Source of the DNA: Ignavibacteriota bacterium
Lineage (GTDB): Bacteria > Bacteroidota > Ignavibacteria > Palsa-1295
Direction: 5' to 3'
Assembly (NCBI GenBank): GCA_003151825.1
Contig: PLYO01000022.1
Span: forward strand, 1-64,000
DNA: 64,000 nucleotides
How positions within the stretch are numbered: the stretch's first letter is position 1; every line of letters begins with the position of its first letter. The notes below the pieces were generated by a model. The model did not search any database, was not told the DNA's origin, and saw nothing but the letters and a program-made list of their open reading frames with translations. Shown here piece by piece: positions 43,053 to 51,736 of this stretch. Both the position numbers and the translations under genes were made by a program.

Positions 43053-46000
43053 TTAGAATCGGAGAGTGAAGTTCAAATAGACTCGACGCGGCACCTGATA
43101 CCATATATTCCGATTGAAATAATCGTTGCGGTATTGCGTATAGGCGATTTGCTGCTCGGCCACGCTTACGCGACCATCGTGGTTCAAATCGATGCGTGGG
43201 TTGTAATAAAGATTACCGAGCGCGTCGATCTGTCCGCCGAGGCTGTTGGTCGGGTTGTTAAAATATTCGGTGCTGGAGGGCAGCGTGTTCCCAAGTCCAT
43301 CGTTATTGCCCTGGCCGGTCGCAGCATAGACATAGAGCGGCGTGGTCCGGTTGAACACGTTAGTCACTTCGAGCTGCAAGTCGAGAAAGAGCTTGCTCAT
43401 GCTCGGGCCAAAGAGATCCTCGAACGGAATGGTACGCGTAAGTGTGGCGTCGGTCTCGAAATAATCCGGCTCCCGGTCGCCATCGGTCGGGCCGATTTGC
43501 GCGCCCTTGAGATTGACGGCGGTATAAGGCGTCCCCGTGTAATACACGGTCGTGGTAGATAACGAGAACCATTCGAGCAATTTTTGGCCAAAAATCGTGG
43601 GACCCTCGCCCTTGTTATAATTGAGGTTAAACAGGAAGTTCATCACGTTGGTCTTGTCGTAACTTAAGGGAAAAGGCGTGAGCGGCAATACGGCCTGAAC
43701 TGAGTTCGGATCCTGGTTGATGAGCGCGCTATAGGCGGACGTGGCCGAATTAGAAGTTCCCATGGCCGCCCCGTAAGTGTAATTCAGTTTCATGGAATAA
43801 TTGTCGGACATGCGCTTTTCCGCGACGAGTTCGATCGACCGATCCGTCCCATACTGGTCATTGGAATAAACCGTGTAGCCAATGGGAAGCAGTGGGCTTG
43901 AAATCAGTTCCAGACCATCCTCATTGCGAAGGTCTTTATAAATGCCCGTAATACTAAAGGCGAAAATATCCGAAAGCTGTGTGCTGAAACCGACATCGAC
44001 TTCCTTGGTTTTTTCAGCCTGGAGTCCGGCCTGCCCGATGATTTGATTTCCTCGAGCGAGTACCTGCGCAATTGCAGTGAGATTTCCGCCGGCGGTATTC
44101 GTGAGCACATCATTGAGATTCGGCTCCTTGAAGTACCAATTGTAGCCGAAGTTAAAGGTCGTTTGGTCCGTAACGGCGTACGTAATGGCGAGCCGTGGCG
44201 AGAGCTGTGTCTGAAGTTTGGTGGGAGTAAGCGCGTATCCCGGTGCCGTGAGTCCATTCGCGCCGACGCCGAGCGGATTGTAAAGATCGGGAATCTGATT
44301 GGCGTCCGGCTGATACATATCGAAGCGCAGTCCGGGCGCGAAGGTGATGTCGCTGAACTCCATCTTGTCCGTGAAATAAACCGCGCCGGTGTATGGATGA
44401 ACGAGAAACGAGTCCTTGAACGGATTGGCGTCCCAGGGAAGCTGGTCGTTGTACTTATAGATCGACATGATGTTCGACTCGAAGCCGCCATTCAGGAAAT
44501 GCGAGCCGACCTGGATCGAATAATTACCACTGAATTGTGCCTGGCCCGTATTTTCAATATCAAACCCGCCCTGCTCGTTTCCGACAACATTGAAAAGCCC
44601 TACAATACCATACGCGTTCGCGCTGGAAGCGTTGATCGCCGGACCTTCGATATGGCCGGTAAAAGGGTTGAGTCCTGGAACTTGTGAGGAGTATGGCTGC
44701 GTGGGGTTTGCCGGATCGGGGATTTGCCTGTTTACGGGCGTATAAATATCTATAATGCCATCGGGCTTAGCGGTAAGACTACCGTCCGGATTTATGGTGT
44801 AATTATCGGCGATGGACAAAAATTGCGGCTCGTGTAATGCATTGACGGGTTGTGTTACATCGTATAACCCGGATTGAATATCGTAAAGGCTATAGGCACC
44901 CGTGAACTCGATGACGCCGTCCCCGATTTGGCCGCGGCCTGTGATAGAATAAACGTCGTTCGTCCATTCCGTGGCCGGATAATAATAGTTGGGTTCATAT
45001 TGCGTCCCTCCGTTCGTTGTCCCTGGCACGCCAGCGCCATTACCCAAGCGCGATTGCGCATTCACGGCAGCATTAGCCTGAATGGACAATCCAAAGGCGT
45101 CGAACGAAAGCTTGCCGGTCGCCGTGCGGCTATATTGCTCCATGTCCGGCAACGATCCGAGATTATTCCCGAGCGGATCGATAACACCAAGCCCCTGATT
45201 CTGGAATCCCTGCCCGTTGGTGCCACCGGCGACATCGGTAAAGACATTATAATTACTAAAGGAATTGAGGCGGCCCGTAATATAAAATTTGACGTCCTGG
45301 GTAAACAGCGGGCCGCCAAGCGCAAACTCATAAATTTGATCCCCCGCCGGCATTTGCTTGAAGCCATTTGAATTCGAGCCAAACAGCGAAGGCACTTCCG
45401 TACGGTAATGCGCCTGGAAATCGAGATCGGTGCCGCCGGCGCGCGTCTGCGTGTTGATCTCGCCGCCGGTAAATCCTCCTTTGGACGCATCGGCGGAGCC
45501 GGTAACGACATCGATCTCTGAAATAGCCAAGCGTGAAAGACCGCTCTGCAGCGAGCTGGCCGTGCCCGTGAGCGGGTCCGTAATCTCGACTCCATTCAGA
45601 CGAATGGAGTTCGAAGTCCCGCGGCTACCATGAAAACTGATGCCGCCGTTGGCATTATCCTGCACCGCGCCGGGCGTAAGCATGATGACATCCTGGATGC
45701 GCTGGCGCCCCGGCATACTCGCAAACTCCGAAGCCGAGAACTTCGACGAAATATCGGTCTTGGTCTTTTCGACAAGCGGCGCCTGCGCCACGATGTTGAC
45801 GACCACGCCGCCCTTGACTCCGAGCTTGTAATTCAATCCGGTCGTGATATCGGATTGTACCTTCACGTGATAGATGGTGTCCGGCTCGTACCCGGCATAC
45901 TTCGCAACCACCGAGTAATTCTCGTCCGGGGGGACGTTGATGATGGTAGCGACGCCATTATCCTTGGAAAACGCGCCCAATCGGTTTTGAACGATCTGGA

Positions 46001-46178
46001 CGGTGGCTTTCAGAAGCGGCTCGCCCGTTTTCGCGTCGAGGATTTTCGCGCTGATTTTTCCGTATTGCGCGCGTGCATCGCCGGCAATACCGATCGCGGC
46101 AACCATTGCCAAACCCACGAGGGCACCCGTCCGAAAAATCCGGAACGAAGGACTCTTACCAAACCGATTTCGTATCAT
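43053..46178 (-). CDS. TonB-dependent receptor with regulatory-like N-domain
   Basis: This 1041-aa outer-membrane protein has a signal peptide (ALVGLAMVAAIGIAGDARAQ), then a carboxypeptidase-regulatory-like domain (GKISAKILDAKTGEPLLKATV ... YAGYEPDTI). The plug domain follows (ASMPGRQRIQDVIMLTPGAV, ISFHGSRGTSNSIRLNGVEI, RLAISEIDVVTGSADASKGG). A long 22-strand barrel ends in an aromatic residue (YLNFTLRF). No SusD partner is adjacent; the large secreted protein downstream may take that place. It imports or senses an unidentified substrate using TonB energy. It is the first gene of the minus-strand operon running to 34284. Confidence 0.92.
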   Translation of the reverse strand: MIRNRFGKSPSFRIFRTGALVGLAMVAAIGIAGDARAQYGKISAKILDAKTGEPLLKATVQIVQNRLGAFSKDNGVATIINVPPDENYSVVAKYAGYEPDTIYHVKVQSDITTGLNYKLGVKGGVVVNIVAQAPLVEKTKTDISSKFSASEFASMPGRQRIQDVIMLTPGAVQDNANGGISFHGSRGTSNSIRLNGVEITDPLTGTASSLQSGLSRLAISEIDVVTGSADASKGGFTGGEINTQTRAGGTDLDFQAHYRTEVPSLFGSNSNGFKQMPAGDQIYEFALGGPLFTQDVKFYITGRLNSFSNYNVFTDVAGGTNGQGFQNQGLGVIDPLGNNLGSLPDMEQYSRTATGKLSFDAFGLSIQANAAVNAQSRLGNGAGVPGTTNGGTQYEPNYYYPATEWTNDVYSITGRGQIGDGVIEFTGAYSLYDIQSGLYDVTQPVNALHEPQFLSIADNYTINPDGSLTAKPDGIIDIYTPVNRQIPDPANPTQPYSSQVPGLNPFTGHIEGPAINASSANAYGIVGLFNVVGNEQGGFDIENTGQAQFSGNYSIQVGSHFLNGGFESNIMSIYKYNDQLPWDANPFKDSFLVHPYTGAVYFTDKMEFSDITFAPGLRFDMYQPDANQIPDLYNPLGVGANGLTAPGYALTPTKLQTQLSPRLAITYAVTDQTTFNFGYNWYFKEPNLNDVLTNTAGGNLTAIAQVLARGNQIIGQAGLQAEKTKEVDVGFSTQLSDIFAFSITGIYKDLRNEDGLELISSPLLPIGYTVYSNDQYGTDRSIELVAEKRMSDNYSMKLNYTYGAAMGTSNSATSAYSALINQDPNSVQAVLPLTPFPLSYDKTNVMNFLFNLNYNKGEGPTIFGQKLLEWFSLSTTTVYYTGTPYTAVNLKGAQIGPTDGDREPDYFETDATLTRTIPFEDLFGPSMSKLFLDLQLEVTNVFNRTTPLYVYAATGQGNNDGLGNTLPSSTEYFNNPTNSLGGQIDALGNLYYNPRIDLNHDGRVSVAEQQIAYTQYRNDYFNRNIWYQVPRRVYLNFTLRF

Positions 46179-46209
46179 TATTCCTATTCGAAATGTCTAA
46201 GTTCGCTTT

Positions 46210-46272
46210 GGATCGAACCGTTCGCCGAAGCGAACCTTCCCGGCCCGTTCGCTTTCGCAAGCGGTTCGATCC
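46210..46272. repeat. Imperfect palindrome upstream of the TonB receptor gene
   Basis: GGATCGAACCGTTCGCCGAA and the facing TTTCGCAAGCGGTTCGATCC form about 25-base arms with a few mismatches around a 13-base loop (CCTTCCCGGCCCG). It lies 32 bases before the start codon, inside the expected promoter or leader of the operon. Confidence 0.7.
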
Positions 46273-46377
46273 GATGCAAGAACACATGAAGAGATTTTAA
46301 GTCGCGGGAAGTTCGAAAAAAAGCAGAAAATTCAAAAAAATTAGTGTGCGGCGGAAAGAACATGCTGCGCCACGCCA

Positions 46378-48381
46378 TTACCGCAGAAGCGACATGCTCC
46401 CCGAAACACTCACCCCGTCCGCCTGGAGCGTGTACCGATAGACTCCGTCCGCCAGATCGCCTGCATTAAACACCGCCGTGTGCATCCCGGCTCCCATCCG
46501 CCCGTTCACTAAGGTTGCTATGGGCCGCCCAAGCATGTCCGTAACGCTGAGTAGCACATTGGATTCGCTCGGAAGCGTAAATTGAATCGTGGTGGAAGAA
46601 GCTAAGGGATTGGGATAATTTTCCAAAGCGATCGCAGACACAGTGCCGGCATTGTTTGACACCCCCGAAGAGGCAAGCGAAAGCGTATCGTGGAAGAAGT
46701 TAATAATGTCCCAGTCGCTGGCGCCGTTCTTTGCTGTCGTTCCCGCTGCGGTATCCGCTGCGTACATCACGGTAGGAGAAAACGCGGCGAGAGAAGCGCC
46801 GTTCCAATCCGAGACCTGTGGCCACCGGAAGTCAATTTTACCAAAAGTGCCTGCGGGGCCGGTGTTAAACCGAAAAGGAGTGGGTTCGGTCCAGGTTTTG
46901 CCGCCGTCCTTCGTTAATTGATAATAAATACTGCCATAAAGCTTTACCGTATCGATGGTGAAAAAGACAGTATCGGCCACGGGAAAGGTCTGATAAAACA
47001 CGGCAAAAGTATTGGGATCGGAACTCTGCGCGATTGTTGGATAATTGATGTAAAGGTCTGCCTCATCGTCAAATGGGCTATGGGAGTAGAAAGCGAGCGA
47101 GCCGAGCAAGCTATACTGAGCAGAATCGCCGGAAACGTTGCTCACAAAATCGAAGTCGCTATCGGAGGCAACATCGAAGAGATGAAGGCTGACCTCGGTA
47201 GGATAATCAAAAATCGTGTCGTTATCGAAAACCTCTTGGTCCTCCTCCCACAGAATTTTCGCATTTTCGCCGTTGTAAAAGAAATCAAGACCGGGCGAGG
47301 GCCCCGTATAAATTTCTTTACCGTTAGTAGGATCGGTCTTACTCTGATCTGCTATCGTTTCAAGCGGGTTGAAATTATCTTGTGGCCACGTATTGCCGCC
47401 GTCCGTGGATTCGATAAAATATAGGCTTGCGCTTGGAGTTGCTCCAACAGTTGCGTAATACGTTTCACGCCAAAGCAGCCCGACCTTCCCTTTTGGCGAA
47501 ACACGCAAAACATAATCGCCTGACTGATCATATCCAGCGAAAGCATCGTTACTATTGTTCGTGCCAATTTCCTGAGACCAGCCATTAAAAGCCGCTTTCC
47601 CTGTTTTGTCTAATGAAAACGTGCCAAATTCAATGTAATCCGCAGCAAATCCATCTTTCGGATTACTAAAGGAAGAGACAATGTATATCGTGTCGGCAGC
47701 GGGAGAGATACCGATGTAAGGCCACAACAGGTCGGCAGAGCCATTGACGCCATTCGTTCCGCACTCGGTCATTGCGAAGTTTCCATCGCCGGGATTGCCC
47801 TGCTCGACCCATAGAGCACATTCATAGGGTGTGTTAATCGTATCGGGATGCACAAGCGGCAGCGTGAATCTGTGCGCGGCGATGATGGGCACATACTTGC
47901 CCCCACGATTGTAAAGGATCATGCAGGGAAAGCCCGACCTGACATTTGAAAGTACGATGGGAGCCTTCCAGGTATGCCCGCCGTCGCTGCTAAATGTGTA
48001 GTACACCCTGCGGCTCAGAAGATTCGTATCGTGGACCCAATCGCTGGAAAGTTCCGTAATCACGGCGTGAACGTATAACGGATTACTCGGATCGACCTGA
48101 ATGTTGTGCAGTGCGCGGCCATCGGTCTGAGGCTGCTGCAAATGTCCACTAATTGGTAATGAGTCGGCCCCCGGTATCGAAACGGCGGATGAAAGCGGTT
48201 GCAGCGGCGCGCCGCTGGACCAATTTCCGCCTCCCGCATAATGCACCGGGGCGTTATCTCCCGAATAGCTGCGCGCGATGGATGTAGCCGAATAATGGTT
48301 TGAAAGGCCCTGAGCCTGCAATGAAAGTGACGGAAGAAGGGCAATCGTAAGGATTGCAAAAAGTAGCGAATGATGCTTCAT
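46378..48381 (-). CDS. T9SS-exported sialidase/BNR-like protein
   Basis: This 667-aa protein has a signal peptide (LLFAILTIALLPSLSLQAQ). The body is a propeller of exo-sialidase type with Asp-box-like motifs (SSDGGHTWKAPIVL; STDGGNTWPQDNF; TKDGGKTWTEPTPF). Between strands are long loops with dates and values of the environment-sensing kind seen in family members; no catalytic Arg triad is evident, so enzyme activity is uncertain. The C-terminus is a type A T9SS sorting tail: NYPNPLASSTTIQFTLP, SVTDMLGRPIATL, DGVYRYTLQADG, ending SMSLLR. It is single-gene, with engB downstream. Confidence 0.88.
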   Translation of the reverse strand: MKHHSLLFAILTIALLPSLSLQAQGLSNHYSATSIARSYSGDNAPVHYAGGGNWSSGAPLQPLSSAVSIPGADSLPISGHLQQPQTDGRALHNIQVDPSNPLYVHAVITELSSDWVHDTNLLSRRVYYTFSSDGGHTWKAPIVLSNVRSGFPCMILYNRGGKYVPIIAAHRFTLPLVHPDTINTPYECALWVEQGNPGDGNFAMTECGTNGVNGSADLLWPYIGISPAADTIYIVSSFSNPKDGFAADYIEFGTFSLDKTGKAAFNGWSQEIGTNNSNDAFAGYDQSGDYVLRVSPKGKVGLLWRETYYATVGATPSASLYFIESTDGGNTWPQDNFNPLETIADQSKTDPTNGKEIYTGPSPGLDFFYNGENAKILWEEDQEVFDNDTIFDYPTEVSLHLFDVASDSDFDFVSNVSGDSAQYSLLGSLAFYSHSPFDDEADLYINYPTIAQSSDPNTFAVFYQTFPVADTVFFTIDTVKLYGSIYYQLTKDGGKTWTEPTPFRFNTGPAGTFGKIDFRWPQVSDWNGASLAAFSPTVMYAADTAAGTTAKNGASDWDIINFFHDTLSLASSGVSNNAGTVSAIALENYPNPLASSTTIQFTLPSESNVLLSVTDMLGRPIATLVNGRMGAGMHTAVFNAGDLADGVYRYTLQADGVSVSGSMSLLR

Positions 48382-48514
48382 TGTGTTTCCGAAAATAATA
48401 CTTAAAAACGTTTAGACCGCGAAACGTAGCTTGCCGACCGGTTTACGAACCGTCTAAGACATGCAAAAATAACTCTTTTTTTACCTCGGCGCGTGAAATT
48501 CATAATTTGAGCGT

Positions 48515-49135
48515 TCATACTTCGGCTGGTTGCTGGAACACGCGGGGGGCGCGGGAGTTGCTCCCGGCGGCGGATTGGGCGATAAATCTTCGAAGATCGG
48601 CCATTCCACGGCCCTCCACGCTCGATGTTGTGAAAATTTTTGAGATCGAATCGGACTCGCCAATCGCGCGAACGTGACCGGCAATATCCCGCTGTTTCGC
48701 TTTATCGCATTTCGTGAGCACGATAAAGAGGGAGATCTCGTGATCGCGGAACCACTGGATGGCTGCTTCGTCGCTTTCCATGCGCGGATGGCGCGCATCG
48801 ATGAGCAGCCCGACGTCGGTAAGCTCCTTTCGCTCGATAAAATACCGCTCGGCCACGCGCGCCCACTCCACGCGTTCGGACTTGGCATGTCTCGCATAGC
48901 CATAGCCCGGCATATCGACAAGATAAAACGCGCCATTGACAAGATAGTAATTGAGCGTGCGCGTTTTCCCCGGCGTCCCACTCGTTTTCGCCAATTGCTT
49001 CCGATCCGCCAGGGCGTTCAAGAGCGAGGATTTTCCGACGTTCGAACGGCCAATCAATGCGACCTCCGGCTTGCCATCGACAGGCAGCGTACCCACCGAA
49101 GCGAAGCTGGAAACGAACGCGGCATCGAATTTCAT
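48515..49135 (-). CDS. engB: Ribosome biogenesis GTP-binding protein YsxC/EngB
   Basis: This 206-aa TrmE-Era-EngA-EngB-Septin-type GTPase is needed for assembly of the large ribosomal subunit. G1 is GRSNVGKSSLLN, G2 region TSGTPGKTRTLNYY, G3 DMPGYGYA, G4 TKCDK and G5 TSS, each at the normal spacing. The N-terminal PEVALIGRSN start is preceded by about 24 residues as in homologues. The start at 49135 lies 15 bp from a palindrome shared with the neighbouring gene end. Confidence 0.95.
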   Translation of the reverse strand: MKFDAAFVSSFASVGTLPVDGKPEVALIGRSNVGKSSLLNALADRKQLAKTSGTPGKTRTLNYYLVNGAFYLVDMPGYGYARHAKSERVEWARVAERYFIERKELTDVGLLIDARHPRMESDEAAIQWFRDHEISLFIVLTKCDKAKQRDIAGHVRAIGESDSISKIFTTSSVEGRGMADLRRFIAQSAAGSNSRAPRVFQQPAEV

Positions 49136-49149
49136 GGAATAATTTTAGC

Positions 49150-49213
49150 GTAGGGGCGCATGGCAATACGCCCACAGCCCTGACAAATTGGGCGCATTGC
49201 CATGCGCCCCTAC
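49150..49213. repeat. Palindrome spanning a gene end
   Basis: Arms GTAGGGGCGCATGGCAATAC (from 49150) and its near-complement ending ATTGCCATGCGCCCCTAC at 49213 enclose a short loop. The right arm contributes the TAG stop codon (49210-49212) of the gene on the minus strand, so the element either inserted at the very end of that gene or replaced its original stop. Confidence 0.85.
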
Positions 49214-50460
49214 TTTTTAATGGAGCCTTTCGTGGATGTGCCGTTGGAATCCGCAGGATTCGCCGCTTTTTCGGCTTCGGCTTTTTCCATCATGGTCTTG
49301 AGCTTGTGGTAGTAGCCTAACTGCTCCACAAAATAGCTCTGGTCGTCTTTCGGCGCGTCGGCGATGGCGGTTTCTTCATCGTGGATAGCGTCATCGGCGC
49401 GGTGCAAGCGGCCATTGACGAGCGCGCGGGTATCGTAATAATTGGGGTCGCTCCCCTTCTTGGCAATCGCCTCATCGATGAGTTGCAGGGCGTGATCGTA
49501 GTCCTTCGAATAACTGGCGAGATTCCATGCGTAATCGTTGAGCAAATCGGGATCGCGGAAGTGGGTAAAGGTCATAGTCCACTCGATCACCGCGTTGACG
49601 CTATCGTGCAGCTTCCGTTTACTGAAATGGTCGCGAAGGTGATCGAGAAGTTCGTAATGCAAAAGGCTGTCGCCCGGAGCGTTACCGAGCGATGCCATAA
49701 ATTCCTCGATGGGCGCGGTATTTCCTTCGACCTGAAGCCTGAGATAAGCATATCGCAACTGCGCCGCTCGCGCGACGGTGGGATAAGCCTTCGCCTGGGC
49801 CAAACCTTGCAAGTGATAGAGCACGCTATCGTACTTCGAACGCTCTTCGAACATATCGATGAGTCCTTCGCGCAACACGATGGACGTAGTGTCGCGCCAA
49901 AACGCCGCGATCATGCTGGCCATTGTATTGCGGCCTTCGAGGATTTCTGTAAGCCGCGCTTCCAACTCGGTGGCTGTCAATTTTTGTGGAAATACGATGC
50001 GATCCATTTCCGTTTTGTCGGGAGCGATCACGATCATAGCCGGACGGATAGCAACGCCGTAATCTTTTTCGAGGCCGCTTAAGCGCCAGCCGAGATTTCG
50101 GAGACTATCCAAACCCACCGAGGGCGGCGGATCGGTAGCAAAATCATTCATCGCCGGCTCGAAGCGCGACCGGATAAATTTCTGAAGCGACGCGCTGCCC
50201 ATCACTTCATTGGCGAGATGGATGCTGTTCGAATCGACAAGATCGAGATCGAAGGCCAGCGTGGGCTTGCCCGAACGTACCGAATTGAGCACCGCATCGT
50301 CCCACATCGTTTGGAATGGAAAGTCGTAATGCAATGCGGGCGTGGTGCTGGATTGCCGGCCGGTTTTCATTTGCGACCAAAGTGGACTAATGCCCGCCAG
50401 AAGCAAGCAGCCGGCAAAAAGAGCGGAAAAAATTATCGCGCGAGTAGAATTTCTTGGCAT
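49210..50460 (-). CDS. Exported thioredoxin-fold/TPR protein
   Basis: This 416-aa protein has a signal peptide (IIFSALFAGCLLLAGISPLWSQ). Residues about 50-175 follow a thioredoxin-like order (WDDAVLNSVRSGKPTLAFDL ... FIRSRFEPAMNDF ... YGVAIRPAMIVIAPDKTEMDRI) but the CxxC is absent (the position reads LVDSNS). The C-terminal 200 residues contain TPR-like helices (YDHALQLIDEAIAKKG, YYDTRALVNGRLHRADDAI). It is probably a periplasmic scaffold or chaperone rather than a redox enzyme. The stop codon lies in a palindromic repeat; engB follows 75 bp downstream. Confidence 0.75.
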   Translation of the reverse strand: MPRNSTRAIIFSALFAGCLLLAGISPLWSQMKTGRQSSTTPALHYDFPFQTMWDDAVLNSVRSGKPTLAFDLDLVDSNSIHLANEVMGSASLQKFIRSRFEPAMNDFATDPPPSVGLDSLRNLGWRLSGLEKDYGVAIRPAMIVIAPDKTEMDRIVFPQKLTATELEARLTEILEGRNTMASMIAAFWRDTTSIVLREGLIDMFEERSKYDSVLYHLQGLAQAKAYPTVARAAQLRYAYLRLQVEGNTAPIEEFMASLGNAPGDSLLHYELLDHLRDHFSKRKLHDSVNAVIEWTMTFTHFRDPDLLNDYAWNLASYSKDYDHALQLIDEAIAKKGSDPNYYDTRALVNGRLHRADDAIHDEETAIADAPKDDQSYFVEQLGYYHKLKTMMEKAEAEKAANPADSNGTSTKGSIKK

Positions 50461-50623
50461 TTCGATGCACCAAGAACACGCGAGAGGCTGCTCCGTTTCC
50501 CGTGATTGCTCGTTTCATTACCCCAGTCCCCGATCGAAATGTCCTACGCCGAGCTAAGAAGGCTCAACGGGTGGGTAGGAAGGTAGTGGCGAAATTGCCC
50601 GATATTCGTGTGGTGCTGGCCCC

Positions 50624-50666
50624 AAATGTGTGAATCTTGTAACATTTTTCCAAAGTTTTGTAACAC
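50624..50666 (+). promoter_or_regulatory. Shared 43-nt upstream element, copy 1
   Basis: The element runs AAATGTGTGAATCTTGTAAC, ATTTTTCCAAAGTTTTGTAA, CAC. It has two direct TTGTAAC repeats 22 bases apart and AT-rich spacing, as expected for a regulator site or promoter. By eye, 40 of 43 positions match 60737-60695 on the other strand. It lies about 190 bases before the Cys-rich secreted protein gene at 50854, in the same orientation relative to that gene as copy 2 is to its own. Confidence 0.65.
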
Positions 50667-50744
50667 ATTTTGAAAATCCTTATCGTAATTTTGCAACCAA
50701 TTGATCGACGGAGCTTCTGCCGGCGTGGGTCGGAGAATCGAAAA

Positions 50745-50811
50745 GCCGAACCGAAGCATCCTTCAACGATGCATCGGCCCGGCCTCCCGGAGATCAGTTG
50801 CCAGGTTCGGC
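50745..50811 (+). ncRNA. Possible structured leader RNA
   Basis: GCCGAACC (50745-50752) is exactly complementary to GGTTCGGC (50804-50811), closing a domain. Inside, CCGAAGCATC / GATGCATCGG (50751-50778) forms a hairpin with one mismatch. The two stems compete for CC at 50751-50752, as in a switch. It ends about 40 bases before the start at 50854. I do not recognise a known riboswitch class; function is inference. Confidence 0.3.
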
Positions 50812-50853
50812 TAACGAGCTGGCTTGTTTAACTAATTCTTTTCAATAACGCTT

Positions 50854-51732
50854 ATGATTAAGCAATTTGTTCCCAAACGTGCTGAAGCCGCGCAATCCTT
50901 GCGCCCGGCGCAAAGAACGAATTCCATCACGCGCTGTTTTCCCGCTATGAGAAAGAGCAGCCTAACCCATTCGGCATGGAGGTCCAGCGGCGGCATCTTG
51001 CCGATGATCGCGGCCTTGCTGCTGCTGGTTGCCGGGCCGAGGGTGGGCAATGCGCAAGCCTTTTGCCCCTCAATTCCGGGAGATTGCAATAGCTGGATTG
51101 GCCCAATCACTATAACCGTTTCCATGGCAGGCGAAGGCGCTACCGGCATGGGAAGACCCTATGATTCGCTTTCTGCCGGTTACACTCCCGTGGACGATAG
51201 TCTAATGGATTGTCCTGATAGTCTAAACGAGTTTCCCTACGTCGGTGATTCCAGCTACTCCATGCACTGTTGCCTCTCGATAACGTTTTGTTATGAGTGC
51301 TGCAATGGCGTCTTAACGACCTTTATTGAACAGGTGACACCCGATAATGCTTTTTGTAGTCCGACAGACCCACAGGTTATGATTAACTGGGCGTCCGATT
51401 ATGCGAGTAATTGGGCTGCGGAGAATTACGTCACATGGGGCGGTGCATGCGACCCTGCGCTCCAGCCCCCGTGTCCTCCCGGTCAATTGATCATTAAAAA
51501 CGATCTTCCGGAATGCTGGACCCAAGCATCCGTGTCGGGGCAATACACCTACTCATGGTGCAGAGCCAACGGCTGTATTTGCCAGACGGTATGCCAGGTT
51601 TGCTGGAATGGAACGGAATTTACAACCTTAAACTGTAGTCCGCCAGAAGTGATTAATGGTCCGTGCGCTTGCACCCCCGCTCCCCAAACTCCATGGTTAG
51701 ATGGAACATGTTATTCGGTTTGCGGCGATTAA
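50854..51732 (+). CDS. Cysteine-rich secreted protein
   Basis: This 292-aa protein has an extended N-terminus, then a hydrophobic signal (ILPMIAALLLLVAGPRVGNAQ); ATG 50947 would shorten the leader. The mature part carries about two dozen cysteines in clusters (MHCCLSITFCYECCNG; WCRANGCICQTVCQVCWNG; GPCACTP; GTCYSVCGD), which points to a disulfide-rich extracellular domain. I do not recognise the family. Residues in between are rich in Trp, Tyr and Pro. It is followed 4 bp later by the first of two paralogous T9SS cargo genes, so all three may form one transcript under the shared upstream element. Confidence 0.75.
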   Translation: MIKQFVPKRAEAAQSLRPAQRTNSITRCFPAMRKSSLTHSAWRSSGGILPMIAALLLLVAGPRVGNAQAFCPSIPGDCNSWIGPITITVSMAGEGATGMGRPYDSLSAGYTPVDDSLMDCPDSLNEFPYVGDSSYSMHCCLSITFCYECCNGVLTTFIEQVTPDNAFCSPTDPQVMINWASDYASNWAAENYVTWGGACDPALQPPCPPGQLIIKNDLPECWTQASVSGQYTYSWCRANGCICQTVCQVCWNGTEFTTLNCSPPEVINGPCACTPAPQTPWLDGTCYSVCGD

Positions 51733-51736
51733 ACTA

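Larger units (their letters stand above)
50461..50853. other. Divergent intergenic region with regulatory element and structured leader
   Basis: There is no gene here. It holds a 43-nt element (50624-50666) shared with the upstream region of the OmpA-family gene, and a segment at 50745-50811 with strong alternative stems; both are listed separately. The remaining sequence near 50461-50600 shows nothing I can name. Confidence 0.5.
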
